A stretch of 64,000 nucleotides of DNA from Streptomyces sp. NBC_01460 (GCF_036227405.1 NZ_CP109473.1:62001-126000), one strand, 5' to 3'; shown: positions 15,632 to 24,895, counted from the first letter of the stretch. The notes: generated from the letters alone by a model not told the origin. Program-made: numbers and translations.

Positions 15632-16882
15632 TCAGTGGTGTGCCGGTGTGGAGGCGTCGTCCCGTACGGGGGCCGCAGTAGTGCGCTGGACGACGATCCG
15701 CGTGCGGTGGCCGGTGCCGCCGAGTGCGAGGGCGATGAGCGGCAGCAGGGTGAGTGCAGCAAAGACGGCGCCGACCAGGGGCGGTCCGGTCAGGCCGAGC
15801 GAGGAGTCCAGGGCCCGGCCGGCGATGAGGGAACCGGCGGCGATGCCGGTGTTGTAGCCGGAGGTGGTCAGCGCCGAGGTGAGGGTGGGAGCATCCCCGG
15901 CGAAGCGGACGGCGAGGGAGGTGACGACCGGGTTGACGGTGAACCCGGCAAGGGCCATACCGAAGACCAGGACCACGGCGGCCATAGGGTTGTTCGAGGC
16001 GGGGATCAATGCCAGCAGGATGAGGGAGGTGGCCGCCGCTGCGGTGATCGTGATGGCCATCGGGCGGTGGTCACCGAGACGCCCGCCGATCGTGGTGCCG
16101 CCCAGCGCACCGATACCGAAGGCGATCAGCACAAGCGATACGGCTCCCGCCGGGATGCCCGCCCGGTCGGTCAGCAGCGGGGTGATGTAGGTGTACGTCG
16201 CCAGGACTCCGCCCATGATCAGCACGGCCGCGCCGAGTGCCAGCCACAACCGCCCCTGCTTGAGGGCCCGGACCTCGGCCCGCACCGACACCTCCGCCCG
16301 CTGCTCCGTCCGGGGGATGAACCGGCCGACAAACGCGGCGGCCAGCGCGGCGAGAAGGGCCAGCGCCCAGAACGGGCCGCGCCAGCCGGTGTACTGCCCG
16401 ACGAACGAGCCGATCGGCACACCGATCACGTTGGCCAGGGTGAGGCCGCCCATCATGACGCCGACCGCACGCGTGGCGCTCGCGGGCCCCACGGTGGTGG
16501 TGGCGATGACGAAGCCGACGGCCCAGAACGCCCCGGTGGCCAGGGCGGTCACCACGCGGGCGGTGAGCACGATGGTGAAGGAGGCACTGAGCGCGGCGAC
16601 GGCATGCCCGAGAGCGAAGACGGCGAGTGCGCCGATGAGGGTGTGGCGCTGGGGCAGGCGCAGGGTGGCCATGGCCGTCGTCGGCCCGCCGACGATCATT
16701 CCGACGGCGAATGCGGTGATCAGCAGACCGGCGTGCGACACGCTCACGTTCAGGTCGGCGGCCATTTCGGGCAGTAGTCCGGCGATGACGAACTCGGTGG
16801 TGCCCATCAGGAACGTGCCGGCGGCAAGCACCCAGACGACGAAGGGTAGTCGGCCAGGGGCGGACCCGGTGGCGGAGGGCAT
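15632..16882 (-). CDS. MFS efflux transporter (arabinose efflux/PbuE-CmlA type)
   Basis: 416 residues from ATG at 16882 behind GGGAAGAAG. The N-terminus FVVWVLAAGTFLMGTTEFVI is the hallmark of drug:H+ antiporter family 1 proteins of the AraJ/YdhP/PbuE kind. Twelve hydrophobic segments can be counted. Motif C-like Gly-rich helix 5 (ANVIGVPIGSFVG) and the central basic loop (IPRTEQRAEV) are present. It is the last gene of a five-gene minus-strand redox set. Transport of a small toxic product of the neighbouring enzymes is a sensible guess. Confidence 0.85.
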   Translation of the reverse strand: MPSATGSAPGRLPFVVWVLAAGTFLMGTTEFVIAGLLPEMAADLNVSVSHAGLLITAFAVGMIVGGPTTAMATLRLPQRHTLIGALAVFALGHAVAALSASFTIVLTARVVTALATGAFWAVGFVIATTTVGPASATRAVGVMMGGLTLANVIGVPIGSFVGQYTGWRGPFWALALLAALAAAFVGRFIPRTEQRAEVSVRAEVRALKQGRLWLALGAAVLIMGGVLATYTYITPLLTDRAGIPAGAVSLVLIAFGIGALGGTTIGGRLGDHRPMAITITAAAATSLILLALIPASNNPMAAVVLVFGMALAGFTVNPVVTSLAVRFAGDAPTLTSALTTSGYNTGIAAGSLIAGRALDSSLGLTGPPLVGAVFAALTLLPLIALALGGTGHRTRIVVQRTTAAPVRDDASTPAHH

Positions 16883-16923
16883 GCGAAAACTTCTTCCCGT
16901 ACGAGGAGGGGTGGTGGGCGGGG

Positions 16924-17466
16924 TCAGGAAACTTCGATGGTGATGCGGTCGGCCACGGACAGTTGGTCGGCGTCGGCGTCGATGTGTCCGAGGATCAGCA
17001 GATCTTCGGAGGCGGAGGGGCCGTCCTTGTAGAAGATGGCGAGGTTGCCCCACGGTGCGAAGTAGGCGATGTCTCCGACCTTTGCTGCCGCGGGTTCGGG
17101 TGCGACTTGGGTGGTCAGTTTCCTCGGCGGGTCGGCGATTCGCTCGGTTCCGTGGAAGTCCGACAGGTCCAGGGTGAGCGGGAGCAGGGAGGCGAGGTCG
17201 CGGGCGGCGGGGCTGTCATTCAGGGTCGCGTCGACCGGCCGGCCGTCGATGGTGACGCGGATATCCATCGGAGTGCTCCTGTCTGATCCGGACGGGCGTG
17301 CTGACCCCGAGATCTGCGACTGCTCGGCCGCCGGGGAGGACGACGAGGCGGAGGCGGTGGAGGGGGCCTGCTCGGCGGGTGAGTCGTCGGAGCAGGCGGT
17401 CGCGGCCAGCAGCAGTACGCCGGTGGTGACGGTGACGGTCAGTGCCCGGCGCAGGGTGAAGCTCAT
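16924..17466 (-). CDS. Cyclophilin-like-fold lipoprotein
   Basis: 180 residues. A lipoprotein signal is clear: MSFTLRRALTVTVTTGVLLL followed by the lipobox LAATAC, Cys at residue 25. A Ser/Ala-rich linker runs to about residue 68, then a compact domain starts MDIRVTIDGRPVDATLNDSP and ends with VADRITIEVS. This matches the cyclophilin-like (DUF369/Cyclophil_like) family, whose members have the TIDGRPVDATLNDSPAARDL start and APWGNLAIFYKDG. Catalytic prolyl isomerase residues are not evident. The gene overlaps its upstream SDR gene by 4 bp, so the two are co-translated. Confidence 0.85.
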   Translation of the reverse strand: MSFTLRRALTVTVTTGVLLLAATACSDDSPAEQAPSTASASSSSPAAEQSQISGSARPSGSDRSTPMDIRVTIDGRPVDATLNDSPAARDLASLLPLTLDLSDFHGTERIADPPRKLTTQVAPEPAAAKVGDIAYFAPWGNLAIFYKDGPSASEDLLILGHIDADADQLSVADRITIEVS

Positions 17467-18146
17467 GGAGTGTCTTCCTGCGGGTCGGGCATGGGCTCGG
17501 CGTAGTGCCGGAAGCCCTTGCGGTCGGTGTGCAGGCCGTACAGTCGCTCGGCCAGCACCTCGGGGCTTGAGGTCGCGGAGTCGGGGCGAATCGCGCCGGG
17601 GACAATGAGCTGCGCGGCGTGGATGTTCTCGTCGGCGAGCGCGGTGTGGAGCATCGCCGCGTAGGCGCTTTCGGCGGCGAACGCGATCGAGGTCCCGGCC
17701 ACGCTTGCCTTCGGGCGTACCGCGCTGCCGCCGTTGACGAACAGCAGCGTGCCCCGCCCGAGCTCCCGCATCCCGGGCAGGACCGTGTTCACGCAGGTGA
17801 GCGGACCTTTGACGGAGAAAGCCAGCGGGTCGTCCAGGTCAGCCGCCATGGTGTCCAAGACCGGCATCATGAAGTCGGCGCGAGGCACCGGGCTGAACTG
17901 GAGGATCTCGACAGGGCCCAGCCTGTCCGCGGCCTCTTGCAGGGCGTCGGTGAGAGAGACGGGGTCGAGGACATCCGCGGTGAAGCCACGGGCGTGAATG
18001 TTCTCCCTCGCCAGCTCGGCGGCCAGGTTGTCCTGGTGCTGGGCGCTGCGCGAGAGAAGAGCGACTGTGTGGCCGGCTGTCCCGAAGCGACGGGCGGCCG
18101 CGAGCCCCAGGCCGGGACCGGCGCCGACGAGGGCGAAGGTGGTCAC
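17463..18146 (-). CDS. Atypical short-chain dehydrogenase lacking the catalytic Lys
   Basis: 227 residues from GTG at 18146, chosen for the GGAG ribosome site 7 bp upstream. The N-terminal MTTFALVGAGPGLGLAAARR is the GxGxG cofactor motif and VALLSRS suggests NADP preference. In the position of the YxxxK motif the sequence is SAYAAMLHTAL: the Tyr is present but the Lys is replaced by Leu. The expected catalytic Ser region is FVNGGSAVRPKAS. It therefore belongs to a group of divergent SDRs with uncertain catalysis. It overlaps the lipoprotein gene and lies in the operon controlled by the divergent MmyB-like regulator. Confidence 0.8.
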   Translation of the reverse strand: MTTFALVGAGPGLGLAAARRFGTAGHTVALLSRSAQHQDNLAAELARENIHARGFTADVLDPVSLTDALQEAADRLGPVEILQFSPVPRADFMMPVLDTMAADLDDPLAFSVKGPLTCVNTVLPGMRELGRGTLLFVNGGSAVRPKASVAGTSIAFAAESAYAAMLHTALADENIHAAQLIVPGAIRPDSATSSPEVLAERLYGLHTDRKGFRHYAEPMPDPQEDTP

Positions 18147-18293
18147 GGTAGTTCTCCTCAACAACGTGGGTGCGGGCGGGCAGCATCAGGGCCACCGTCG
18201 AGGGGAGCGATGTGGTGCACGGGCGAAGCTCCGACGGCACGGCGGTCGTCCTGGCTGTGCAGCCCTCGGTGACCTGAACCAGAAGGTCCGGAT

Positions 18294-18704
18294 TCAGCTC
18301 GCGGCCGGGGCTGCGGTGTATTCACCGTCGGTGACGGGGTTCATCCAGTGCACGACGTCGTGGTAGTCGTCGCCCTCGTTGATGGCCAGGTGGACCATCA
18401 GCCGGTTCGGTGCGGCACCGTGCCAGTGCTCCTCATCGGCTTCGAACAGGACGCGGTCGCCGGGCCGGATGACTTCTACCGGGCCGCCCCGGCGCTGACA
18501 CAGGCCGATCCCTTCGGTGACGAAAACGGTTTGGCCCAGTGGGTGGCGGTGCCAGCGGGTGCGGGCACCGGGCATGAAGTGCACCAGGTTGGCGGTGACC
18601 CGGGACGGGGCGGGGGCGGCGGCGACGGCGTCGATGTAGACGTCGCCGGTGAACCAGTCGGCCGGCCCCTTTGCTGTATCGATCGAGCTGCGGGTGATCT
18701 GCAC
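18294..18704 (-). CDS. Cupin-domain protein
   Basis: 136 residues from ATG at 18704. Both cupin motifs are visible: GARTRWHRHPLGQTVFVTEG (metal-binding His pair and Glu) and PGDRVLFEADEEHWHGAAPN with the distal His. This is the single-domain RmlC-like cupin related to the carboxymuconolactone/quercetinase-like small cupins. Its role in the operon may be isomerisation or a dioxygenase step on a small metabolite; the sequence does not tell. Confidence 0.85.
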   Translation of the reverse strand: MQITRSSIDTAKGPADWFTGDVYIDAVAAAPAPSRVTANLVHFMPGARTRWHRHPLGQTVFVTEGIGLCQRRGGPVEVIRPGDRVLFEADEEHWHGAAPNRLMVHLAINEGDDYHDVVHWMNPVTDGEYTAAPAAS

Positions 18705-18734
18705 GGTTGCTCCTGTGCGTTTGACGGGCCGGGG

Positions 18735-19751
18735 TCAGGGGGTGAGGAGGGTCTTGATGGCGCGGCGTTCGTCCATGGCCTTGTAGCCTTCGGCGACCTG
18801 GTCGAGGGGGAGGATGAGGTCGAAAACCTTGCCCGGGTCGATCGCGCTGGTCAGGACGCGGTCGATGAGGTCGGGGAGGTAGCGGCGTACGGGGGCGGGG
18901 CCGCCGCGAAGGCCGACGTGGGAGAAGAACAGTTCCTGTCCGTCGACGGCGACCTCGTGCGGGACGCCGACGAAGCCGACGTTGCCGCCCGGCCGCGCCG
19001 ACCGGAGGGCCTGGCTCATGGACTGAGCGGTGCCGACGCACTCCAGGACGCTGTCCGCGCCGATCCCGCCGGTCATCTCCTTGATTCGGGCCACGCCTTC
19101 CTCGCCACGCTCGGCAACGACGTCGGTGGCGCCGAATTCGCGAGCGAGTTTCTGCCGGGACTCGTGGCGGGACATGGCGATGATCCGCTCCGCGCCCATC
19201 TCCTTCGCGGCGATCACCGCGCACAGGCCGACCGCTCCGTCACCGACCACCACGGCGGTCGAGCCGGGCTTGACCTCGGCTGCGTCCGCGGCCCACCACC
19301 CGGTGCCCATCACGTCCGACACGGCCAGCAGTCCCGGCCAGAAGCCTTCGTCCGGTACGCCATCAGTGGTAACGAGGGTTCCCTGGGCGTTGGGGATGCG
19401 GATGTGGTCGGCCTGGCACGTGGACATGAACTCGCGGTTCAGACAGCTCGACTGGAACCCGTTGCGGCAGTTCGCACAGGTGTTGTCCGAGGTCGCGAAC
19501 GAGCCGACGACGAACTGGCCCGGCTTCACAGAGGTGACCGCGGAGCCGACCTCTTCTACGAAGCCGACGTATTCGTGGCCCATCGGATGGGCCGCGTCGG
19601 TGGGCTCCGCACCTCGGTACGGCCACAGGTCCGACCCGCATACACAGGTCACCGCCGTTCGGATGATCGCATCGGTCGGGTGCTCGATCTTCGGGTTCTC
19701 CAAGGTCTCGAGGCGGATGTCGCCGGGAGCGTAAATCAGTGCGCCACGCAT
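18735..19751 (-). CDS. Zinc-dependent alcohol dehydrogenase (MDR family)
   Basis: 338 residues from ATG at 19751 behind AAAGGAACC. Catalytic zinc ligands are in CVCGSDLWPYRG and HPMGHEYVGFVEE. The structural-zinc loop reads DNTCANCRNGFQSSC, with three Cys instead of four. The Rossmann motif is VVVGDGAVGLCAVIAAKEMG. The set resembles the glutathione-independent formaldehyde/threonine dehydrogenase-like group. It is the promoter-proximal gene of the minus-strand operon (ADH, cupin, SDR, lipoprotein, MFS) and faces the MmyB-like regulator across 220 bp. Confidence 0.85.
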   Translation of the reverse strand: MRGALIYAPGDIRLETLENPKIEHPTDAIIRTAVTCVCGSDLWPYRGAEPTDAAHPMGHEYVGFVEEVGSAVTSVKPGQFVVGSFATSDNTCANCRNGFQSSCLNREFMSTCQADHIRIPNAQGTLVTTDGVPDEGFWPGLLAVSDVMGTGWWAADAAEVKPGSTAVVVGDGAVGLCAVIAAKEMGAERIIAMSRHESRQKLAREFGATDVVAERGEEGVARIKEMTGGIGADSVLECVGTAQSMSQALRSARPGGNVGFVGVPHEVAVDGQELFFSHVGLRGGPAPVRRYLPDLIDRVLTSAIDPGKVFDLILPLDQVAEGYKAMDERRAIKTLLTP

Positions 19752-19920
19752 GAGAGGTTCCTTTGCCAACGGGTTGCAGGTGCGAGCCCCGGGGCCTCGG
19801 GCGGCGGACCGTCCGAGCGGGGCGCGGGGCTACTCCTTCGCCGATTGCTTGCCGAAGGAGAAGCACCACGTCTTCCAGGGAACGCCCTGTTCATCTGTGG
19901 AGCGAGTCACTGACAAGGGG

Positions 19921-19935
19921 TGTACCGGCAGTACA
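19921..19935. promoter_or_regulatory. Palindromic operator candidate between ADH operon and MmyB-like regulator
   Basis: TGTAC-CGGCA-GTACA is an inverted repeat with 5-bp arms, 36 bp upstream of the regulator start and in the 220-bp divergent intergenic region. MmyB-like regulators of streptomycetes usually act on the promoter they share with a divergent dehydrogenase, so this is a plausible binding site. No footprint is known to me. Confidence 0.4.
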
Positions 19936-19971
19936 TCCCTATGGCCGCGTGAGGGACGTACCGTCGAAGGC

Positions 19972-20865
19972 ATGGACAACCGTGAGGAGTGCCGCGAGTT
20001 CCTGACCTCGCGGCGCGCAAAGATCACACCTGAGCAGGCCGGACTTCCTACCGGATCCCGGCGCAGGGTGCCGGGCCTGCGCCGCAGCGAGGTCGCGGCC
20101 CTCGCCGACATGAGCGTGGAGTACTACTCGAAACTGGAGCGCGGCAACCTCGCCGGAGTCTCCCCGGCAGTACTCGAAGCTCTCGCCCGCGCCTTCCAGC
20201 TCGATGACGCCGAGCGCGCCCACCTGGTGAATCTGGCCCAGGCCGCCGACGGCTCTGACGCCCTCACCCGCCCTCGACGTCGGCGTACCCAGGAGCGGTG
20301 GAAGCCGCACCGCAGCCTGCAATGGACTCTGGACGCCGTCACCGCCGGACCGGCGTTCGTCCGTAACGGCCGCATGGACATCCTCGCGGCGAACCAGCTC
20401 TTCCGCGCCTTCTACGCCGACGTCTACGCCACGCCCCGCAACCAGCAGAACCTGGCCCGCTTCACCTTCCTCGACCCCGCCTCCCGCCGCTTCTACCCGG
20501 ACTGGGACGCCTTCGCCGACATCACCGTTGCCATCGTGCGTGCGGAAGCCGGCCGCAACCCGCACGACAAGGACCTTCACGAACTGGTCGGGGAGCTGTG
20601 CACTCGTAGTGACGGCTTCCGCACCCGGTGGGGTGCGCACAACGTCCGCCACCACGGCACCGGAACCAAACACTTCCACCACCACGCCGTCGGCGACCTC
20701 TCCCTCGCCTTCGAGGGCCGGGAAATGGCCGCCGCTCCCGGCCTCACCCTCACCATCTACACCGCCGAGCCCGGCTCACCCTCCGAGGAGGGACTGCGCC
20801 TCCTCGCCACCTGGGCCGCGACCCAGGAAGCCACCCACCGCACGGCACAGTCGGGAACCGGCTGA
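19972..20865 (+). CDS. MmyB-like helix-turn-helix regulator
   Basis: 297 residues from ATG at 19972. The XRE-type helix-turn-helix is in residues 10-85 with the family signature RRRVPGLRRSEVAALADMSV followed by EYYSKLERG. From residue 110 comes the MmyB ligand-binding domain (MDILAANQLFRAFYADVYAT, then ARFTFLDPASRRFYPDWD, GAHNVRHHGTG). Members of this group bind long-chain fatty acids in known structures. It is divergent from an operon that includes an SDR, the arrangement commonly seen for these proteins. A second such pair occurs at 48.6-50.6 kb. Confidence 0.9.
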   Translation: MDNREECREFLTSRRAKITPEQAGLPTGSRRRVPGLRRSEVAALADMSVEYYSKLERGNLAGVSPAVLEALARAFQLDDAERAHLVNLAQAADGSDALTRPRRRRTQERWKPHRSLQWTLDAVTAGPAFVRNGRMDILAANQLFRAFYADVYATPRNQQNLARFTFLDPASRRFYPDWDAFADITVAIVRAEAGRNPHDKDLHELVGELCTRSDGFRTRWGAHNVRHHGTGTKHFHHHAVGDLSLAFEGREMAAAPGLTLTIYTAEPGSPSEEGLRLLATWAATQEATHRTAQSGTG

Positions 20866-20896
20866 CAGCCGGCGGTGACGAACCCGAAAGGGTCCG

Positions 20897-21237
20897 TCAC
20901 CGCACAGGTCCCCAGGATCCGACGGCGTGCCCTCGCAGCTCCCCCGGAGGGGATGCCCACGGTAACCGGGCGGTGGCGAGCACCTCGCCGAGGCCGAGCT
21001 CGGCAGCGGCGCCGGGGAGTGCAGCGAGAACGCGGCCTGCGCCTCGCTACGGCGACAGCCATCGACCAGCCGATAGCCACCCGCGTGTCCGGCGTCGCCG
21101 TGCAGCGGGATACCGGCGGAGCCGAATGCCGCGGCGTCTCGGCAGACAGTTCGTACGGAGACCTCCAATTCCTCGGCCAGCCGCAGTGCCGTCATCCGGC
21201 CCCGATTCCGGAGCAGGATGGACAGGCTGCTCGCGGG
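20897..21237 (-). pseudogene. YafY/WYL-type regulator, N-terminal fragment with frameshift
   Basis: The minus strand reads LSILLRNRGRMTALRLAEEL followed by EVSVRTVCRDAAAFGSAGIP and HAGGYRLVDG, the DeoR-type winged helix of YafY/WYL regulators. The expected initiating Met is missing. After the Leu-Val-Asp-Gly the frame slips: the family's AAELGLGEVLATARLP segment appears in the next frame and ends at TGA 20897-20899. The WYL domain is absent. It is a 5'- and 3'-damaged remnant. Confidence 0.6.
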
Positions 21238-21564
21238 GACGGACGGCCAACACTTCACGCCGGCCCTTCGGATCACCGACGACTGGGCCCCCGTGCCCCA
21301 CAGGGGCGCTCCCACCACGAGCTTCTGATCTCACGGGGCTTCGCCGAACTTCGTCACTTCTATCGCATCCATTCCGCCCGGAACCGTACGTATCGCAGCG
21401 GATGACGCCGCACACCGCGATCCCGTGCTGTCCGCACTGATCTCCGCGACGCACCAAGGCTCAACGAGGAGCGGGGTGAGGACCGGTCAGGCGACGGAGT
21501 GACCCAGGTCCAGAATGCCGATGCGGTTGGAGCGCAACCGTCGCGCGGCAAGGCCTCCGGGGGC
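21238..21564. other. Intergenic, empty
   Basis: About 330 bp between the WYL-type remnant and the metallohydrolase. The open frames are shadows or low-complexity. Nothing recognisable was found. Confidence 0.35.
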
Positions 21565-22488
21565 TTACCGGTTGTCCGTCTCGTCGTCCCAAGGGCGCCA
21601 GCGGCCGGTGTCGTCGACGGTTCCGAGTTGCTGGTCGGCGAAGTGCACGCCGAATCCGAAGACATCGTCCTGGGAAAGGAATTCCACGAGTCGGCGGCGT
21701 GAATGCTCGGCCTGGGCACTGTCGTGGTCGAGGACGACTTCCCAGTCGGGGTGCTGGACCTGGACGGGTGAGTGCATGGCGTCGCCGAAGGCCACGATCC
21801 GGCGGCCGTCGCCGGTCTCGAGGATGTAGGCCGTGTGACCGGTGGTGTGCCCGGGCAACGCCCGGGCTCGTACGCCCTCGGCGATCTCCGTTCCGTCGGC
21901 GACGGCCGTGGTCCGTTCGCTCTGTCCGGCGAGCCGTGGGCCGGAGGCGGGGTCCAGGCCCTGCAGTTCGCCCTGTCCGACGACCCAGCGCGCGTGGGGG
22001 AACAGGCCGCGCGGGTCGTCGACGGCGTCTGGCCTGGCCCAGCCGGTGTGGTCGTCGTGCAGGTGGGTGAAGGCGACCGTCTCCAGGGTTGCCGGGTCGA
22101 CACCCAGGCGTTCCAGATGATCGGGGAGGGTCTGTACGTGGTCGAAGCCGTGCTGGAAGTGTTCCGGGTCCTCGCCCGAGATACGGCCGTGGCCGGCATC
22201 GAGGAGCAGGCGCTTCCCCCCGCGCTCGACGAGCAGCGCGCCGCATCCCATGGCCAGGTGGCCAGCGTCCGTCATATGGGGACCGTGGGCTGCCCAGTCC
22301 TCGTCAGCGGAGGCGGGGTAGACCCTGGTGGGGATCATGTGGACGCCGGCGTCGGGAACGTAGGTGAGGGTGAGATCGCCCAGAGTCCGCGTCCACAGGC
22401 GTGGCAGACGGCCTCCCGAATCGCTTCCCGAACGCCCACCCGAAGCGTGCCGCAGGTCGGCGGTGGTGCTCTGCTCGCTGAGGGTCAT
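21565..22488 (-). CDS. MBL-fold metallohydrolase (quorum-quenching lactonase-like)
   Basis: 307 residues from ATG at 22488. The metallo-beta-lactamase zinc motif THLHDDHTGW (HxHxDH) is at about residue 155. It is followed by the GHTTGHTAYI strand with the third His and the bridging Asp in VAFGDAMHSP. An N-terminal arm of about 40 residues precedes the fold. The order matches AHL-lactonase/AttM-type and related hydrolases of about 280-320 residues. The leader-like start MTLSEQSTTADLRHASGG has no hydrophobic core, so the enzyme is probably cytoplasmic. It is the distal gene of a three-gene run with a hydroxyacid dehydrogenase and an MFS exporter. Confidence 0.85.
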   Translation of the reverse strand: MTLSEQSTTADLRHASGGRSGSDSGGRLPRLWTRTLGDLTLTYVPDAGVHMIPTRVYPASADEDWAAHGPHMTDAGHLAMGCGALLVERGGKRLLLDAGHGRISGEDPEHFQHGFDHVQTLPDHLERLGVDPATLETVAFTHLHDDHTGWARPDAVDDPRGLFPHARWVVGQGELQGLDPASGPRLAGQSERTTAVADGTEIAEGVRARALPGHTTGHTAYILETGDGRRIVAFGDAMHSPVQVQHPDWEVVLDHDSAQAEHSRRRLVEFLSQDDVFGFGVHFADQQLGTVDDTGRWRPWDDETDNR

Positions 22489-22544
22489 GGTGGGTGCCTT
22501 TTCTCGTTGATGGGTGGAGGCTGGCATGGTGGGACGTGGTCCGC

Positions 22545-23510
22545 TCATGGCGTGAGCACGCGGACCGGTTCGCCGGCCGCGTAGGCGAGGATGTCGGCGA
22601 GCGCGTCGCGATAGAAGGTCTGGTAGGCCCCGGTGGTGACGTAGCCCAGGTGTGGGGTGAGGACGGTTCGCGGAGCGCTGCGCCACGGCGAATCGACGGG
22701 CAGCGGCTCGGTGAAGTGGACGTCCAGGGCGGCTCCGCCCAGCGTTCCGGCGTACAGCGCGGCCAGCAGCGCCCGCTCGTCCACGACGGGCGCCCGGGAC
22801 GTGTTGATCAGCAGGGCGTCCGGCCGCATGAGGGCGAGTTCGTCGGTCCCGACGAGGCCGGTGGTGCGTGGGGAGAGCGGGACGTGGAGCGTCACCACGT
22901 CCGAAGTGGCCAGCAGTTCCCGCTTACTGACGGGGGTGACGCCCACTGCCTCGGCACGCCCGGCGTCGAGATGGGTGCTCCAGGCGACGACGTCCATGCC
23001 GAAGGCGACGGCTACCCGGGCCACCTGACTTCCCACGCCGCCGAGACCGATCACGCCGAGGCGGGCACCGTGCAGGTCGCGTCCCACCGTCCGCTGCCAG
23101 CCGCCCTCGCGTAGGTTGCGGTCCTCGGCGGGGAGCGAGCGGGTCAGGGCGTGCAGCAGTCCCCAGGTCAGTTCGGCTGTGGAGGTCAGCCCTGCGACGC
23201 GTGTGCCGGACACCACGATCCCGTGCCGTGCGGCCGCGGCCAAGTCGACGGCCGCGTTGGCCGGGCCCGTGGTCACCAGCAGGCGCAGGTTCGGCAGCCT
23301 GCCGAGCACTTCGGCGGGGAAGGGGGTGCGCTCGCGCATGGCCACTACGACGTCGAACGTCTCCAGTGCGGCGACCACCGCCTCGGCGCTACCCAAGTGC
23401 TCGGAGAAAAAGGTGAGATCGGAGCCTTCGGGCAGGGAACCCCAGTGGGCGTACCGGTGTGCCGTGTGCTGGTAGTCGTCCAGGATCGCCACTCGTCGGA
23501 TCTCAGGCAT
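22545..23510 (-). CDS. D-2-hydroxyacid dehydrogenase (NAD-dependent)
   Basis: 321 residues from ATG at 23510. The cofactor domain carries RLGVIGLGGVGSQVARVAVA. The catalytic triad is in NTSRAPVVDE (Arg), VHFTEPLP (Glu) and VLTPHLGYVT (His). This is the D-isomer-specific 2-hydroxyacid dehydrogenase family (usual length 310-340). It overlaps the upstream MFS gene by 8 bp. With the neighbouring lactonase-like hydrolase it could process a hydroxy- or keto-acid, but the substrate is not shown by the sequence. Confidence 0.9.
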   Translation of the reverse strand: MPEIRRVAILDDYQHTAHRYAHWGSLPEGSDLTFFSEHLGSAEAVVAALETFDVVVAMRERTPFPAEVLGRLPNLRLLVTTGPANAAVDLAAAARHGIVVSGTRVAGLTSTAELTWGLLHALTRSLPAEDRNLREGGWQRTVGRDLHGARLGVIGLGGVGSQVARVAVAFGMDVVAWSTHLDAGRAEAVGVTPVSKRELLATSDVVTLHVPLSPRTTGLVGTDELALMRPDALLINTSRAPVVDERALLAALYAGTLGGAALDVHFTEPLPVDSPWRSAPRTVLTPHLGYVTTGAYQTFYRDALADILAYAAGEPVRVLTP

Positions 23511-24843
23511 CAGTGGTCTCCTGTGCGTGGGAGTGGTGGGTGCTGTCCGGGTCTGCGGGAGAGGTGCGGGCCGGGTGGACGTCGGTGTGGAGGTTCTCGT
23601 CCGCCGACGGGTCGGCGAGCGGTTCCGCGGGGCTCGGGCGGAGCAGTTCCAGGGACCAGACCGCGATGCCGATCAGCGCGATCAGCGCTCCGAGCGCGGA
23701 GACCCCGGCCCAGCCCACGAGCGGATACAGCGCGGCCGTCAGCGCGGACGCGACGGTGCTGCCGGCGAAGGCGGAGACCATGAGCGCTGTGGTGACTCGG
23801 CTGCGTGCGTGCGGCACGCGGCGGTACAGAACGCTCTGGTGGCTGATCAGCAGTGCCTGCTGGGCCAGGTTGAGCGCCACGATGCCGACCATGAGCGCGC
23901 TCAGACCGAGCGGGCCTCCCTGCCCGGCGAGCACGAGTACACCCCAGCTGACCGTCAGGACGATCAGCCCGCCGGTGGTCACCTGGCGAGCCCGACCGCG
24001 GTCCGCCAGTCGGCCGGCCGCCGTCGCGGCGGCGGCCCCGACGACCCCGACCAGGCCGAACAGGCCGATGACCGCCGGACCGTACCCGTAGATGGGTCCG
24101 GCCAGCAGGAACGACGAGGCGGTCCACAGGACCGTGAAGCAGCCCATGCCGACCGCGGCCAGAGCCATGCGCCTGCGCAGCAGCGACTCGGTGCGCACCA
24201 GCGTCACCACCGAGTGCAGCAGCCGGGGATAGGACGTCTTTGCGGCCGGTGGCACGAGAGGCAGAGCCAGGCGCAAGGTGATCGCCAGCACCACCATGAC
24301 GAGTGCGGCGAAGACGAACACCAGCCGCCAGTCCCCGAATTCGGCCAGCATCCCGGCGACCGTCCGAGCGAGCATGATGCCGATGAGCAGGCCGCTCATA
24401 ACCGTGCCCACCACCGCGCCGCGCTCATGGTCGGCGGCCAGCGAGGCGGCCATGGGCACGACGATCTGTGCCACGGCCGAGGTCACCCCGACCAGCGCGA
24501 CCGATGCGTAGAGCGCACCCAGCGAGGGGGACGCCGCCGCACCGAGGAGAGCGACAGCGCTCAGGGCGAGCATCCCGCTGACCAGCCGGCGCCGCTCCAG
24601 TACGTCGCCCAGCGGCACCAGCAGTGCGAGAGAAAGGGCGTAGCCGATCTGCGAGGCGGTGACGATCAGACCTCCGGCCCCGTCGGAGACCCCCAGAGCC
24701 TCGGAGATGACGGGGAGCAGCGGCTGCGCGTAGTAGATGTTCGCGACCGCCGCGCCGCAGGTCACGGCCAGTAGCAGCACCATCGCCCGGCTCAGCGGGG
24801 AGAGGGCTGCGGTGCTGCCCTTCTCGAATTCTGGATCGTTCAT
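23503..24843 (-). CDS. MFS transporter
   Basis: 446 residues from ATG at 24843. The N-terminal helices start LSPLSRAMVLLLAVTCGAAV and NIYYAQPLLPVISEALGVSD, a signature of the MFS group that includes YgaY/YcaD-like and sugar-efflux-like transporters. Twelve hydrophobic segments are visible. Loop 2-3 reads LVPLGDVLERRRLV (motif A). The C-terminal 40 residues are a polar Asp/His-rich tail. No clear ribosome site precedes the ATG, so a TTG at 24879 cannot be excluded. It heads the three-gene run and is divergent from a TetR regulator. Confidence 0.85.
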   Translation of the reverse strand: MNDPEFEKGSTAALSPLSRAMVLLLAVTCGAAVANIYYAQPLLPVISEALGVSDGAGGLIVTASQIGYALSLALLVPLGDVLERRRLVSGMLALSAVALLGAAASPSLGALYASVALVGVTSAVAQIVVPMAASLAADHERGAVVGTVMSGLLIGIMLARTVAGMLAEFGDWRLVFVFAALVMVVLAITLRLALPLVPPAAKTSYPRLLHSVVTLVRTESLLRRRMALAAVGMGCFTVLWTASSFLLAGPIYGYGPAVIGLFGLVGVVGAAAATAAGRLADRGRARQVTTGGLIVLTVSWGVLVLAGQGGPLGLSALMVGIVALNLAQQALLISHQSVLYRRVPHARSRVTTALMVSAFAGSTVASALTAALYPLVGWAGVSALGALIALIGIAVWSLELLRPSPAEPLADPSADENLHTDVHPARTSPADPDSTHHSHAQETTDA

Positions 24844-24895
24844 GCCGAAATATTTGCCTCGGCCCGGCGTGACAGTCAAGCAATTATGGATTGAA

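Noticed and set aside
15635..16777. 380-codon Gly/Arg/Gln-rich plus-strand ORF
   Set aside because: Shadow of the MFS transporter on the minus strand; typical high-GC antisense composition.
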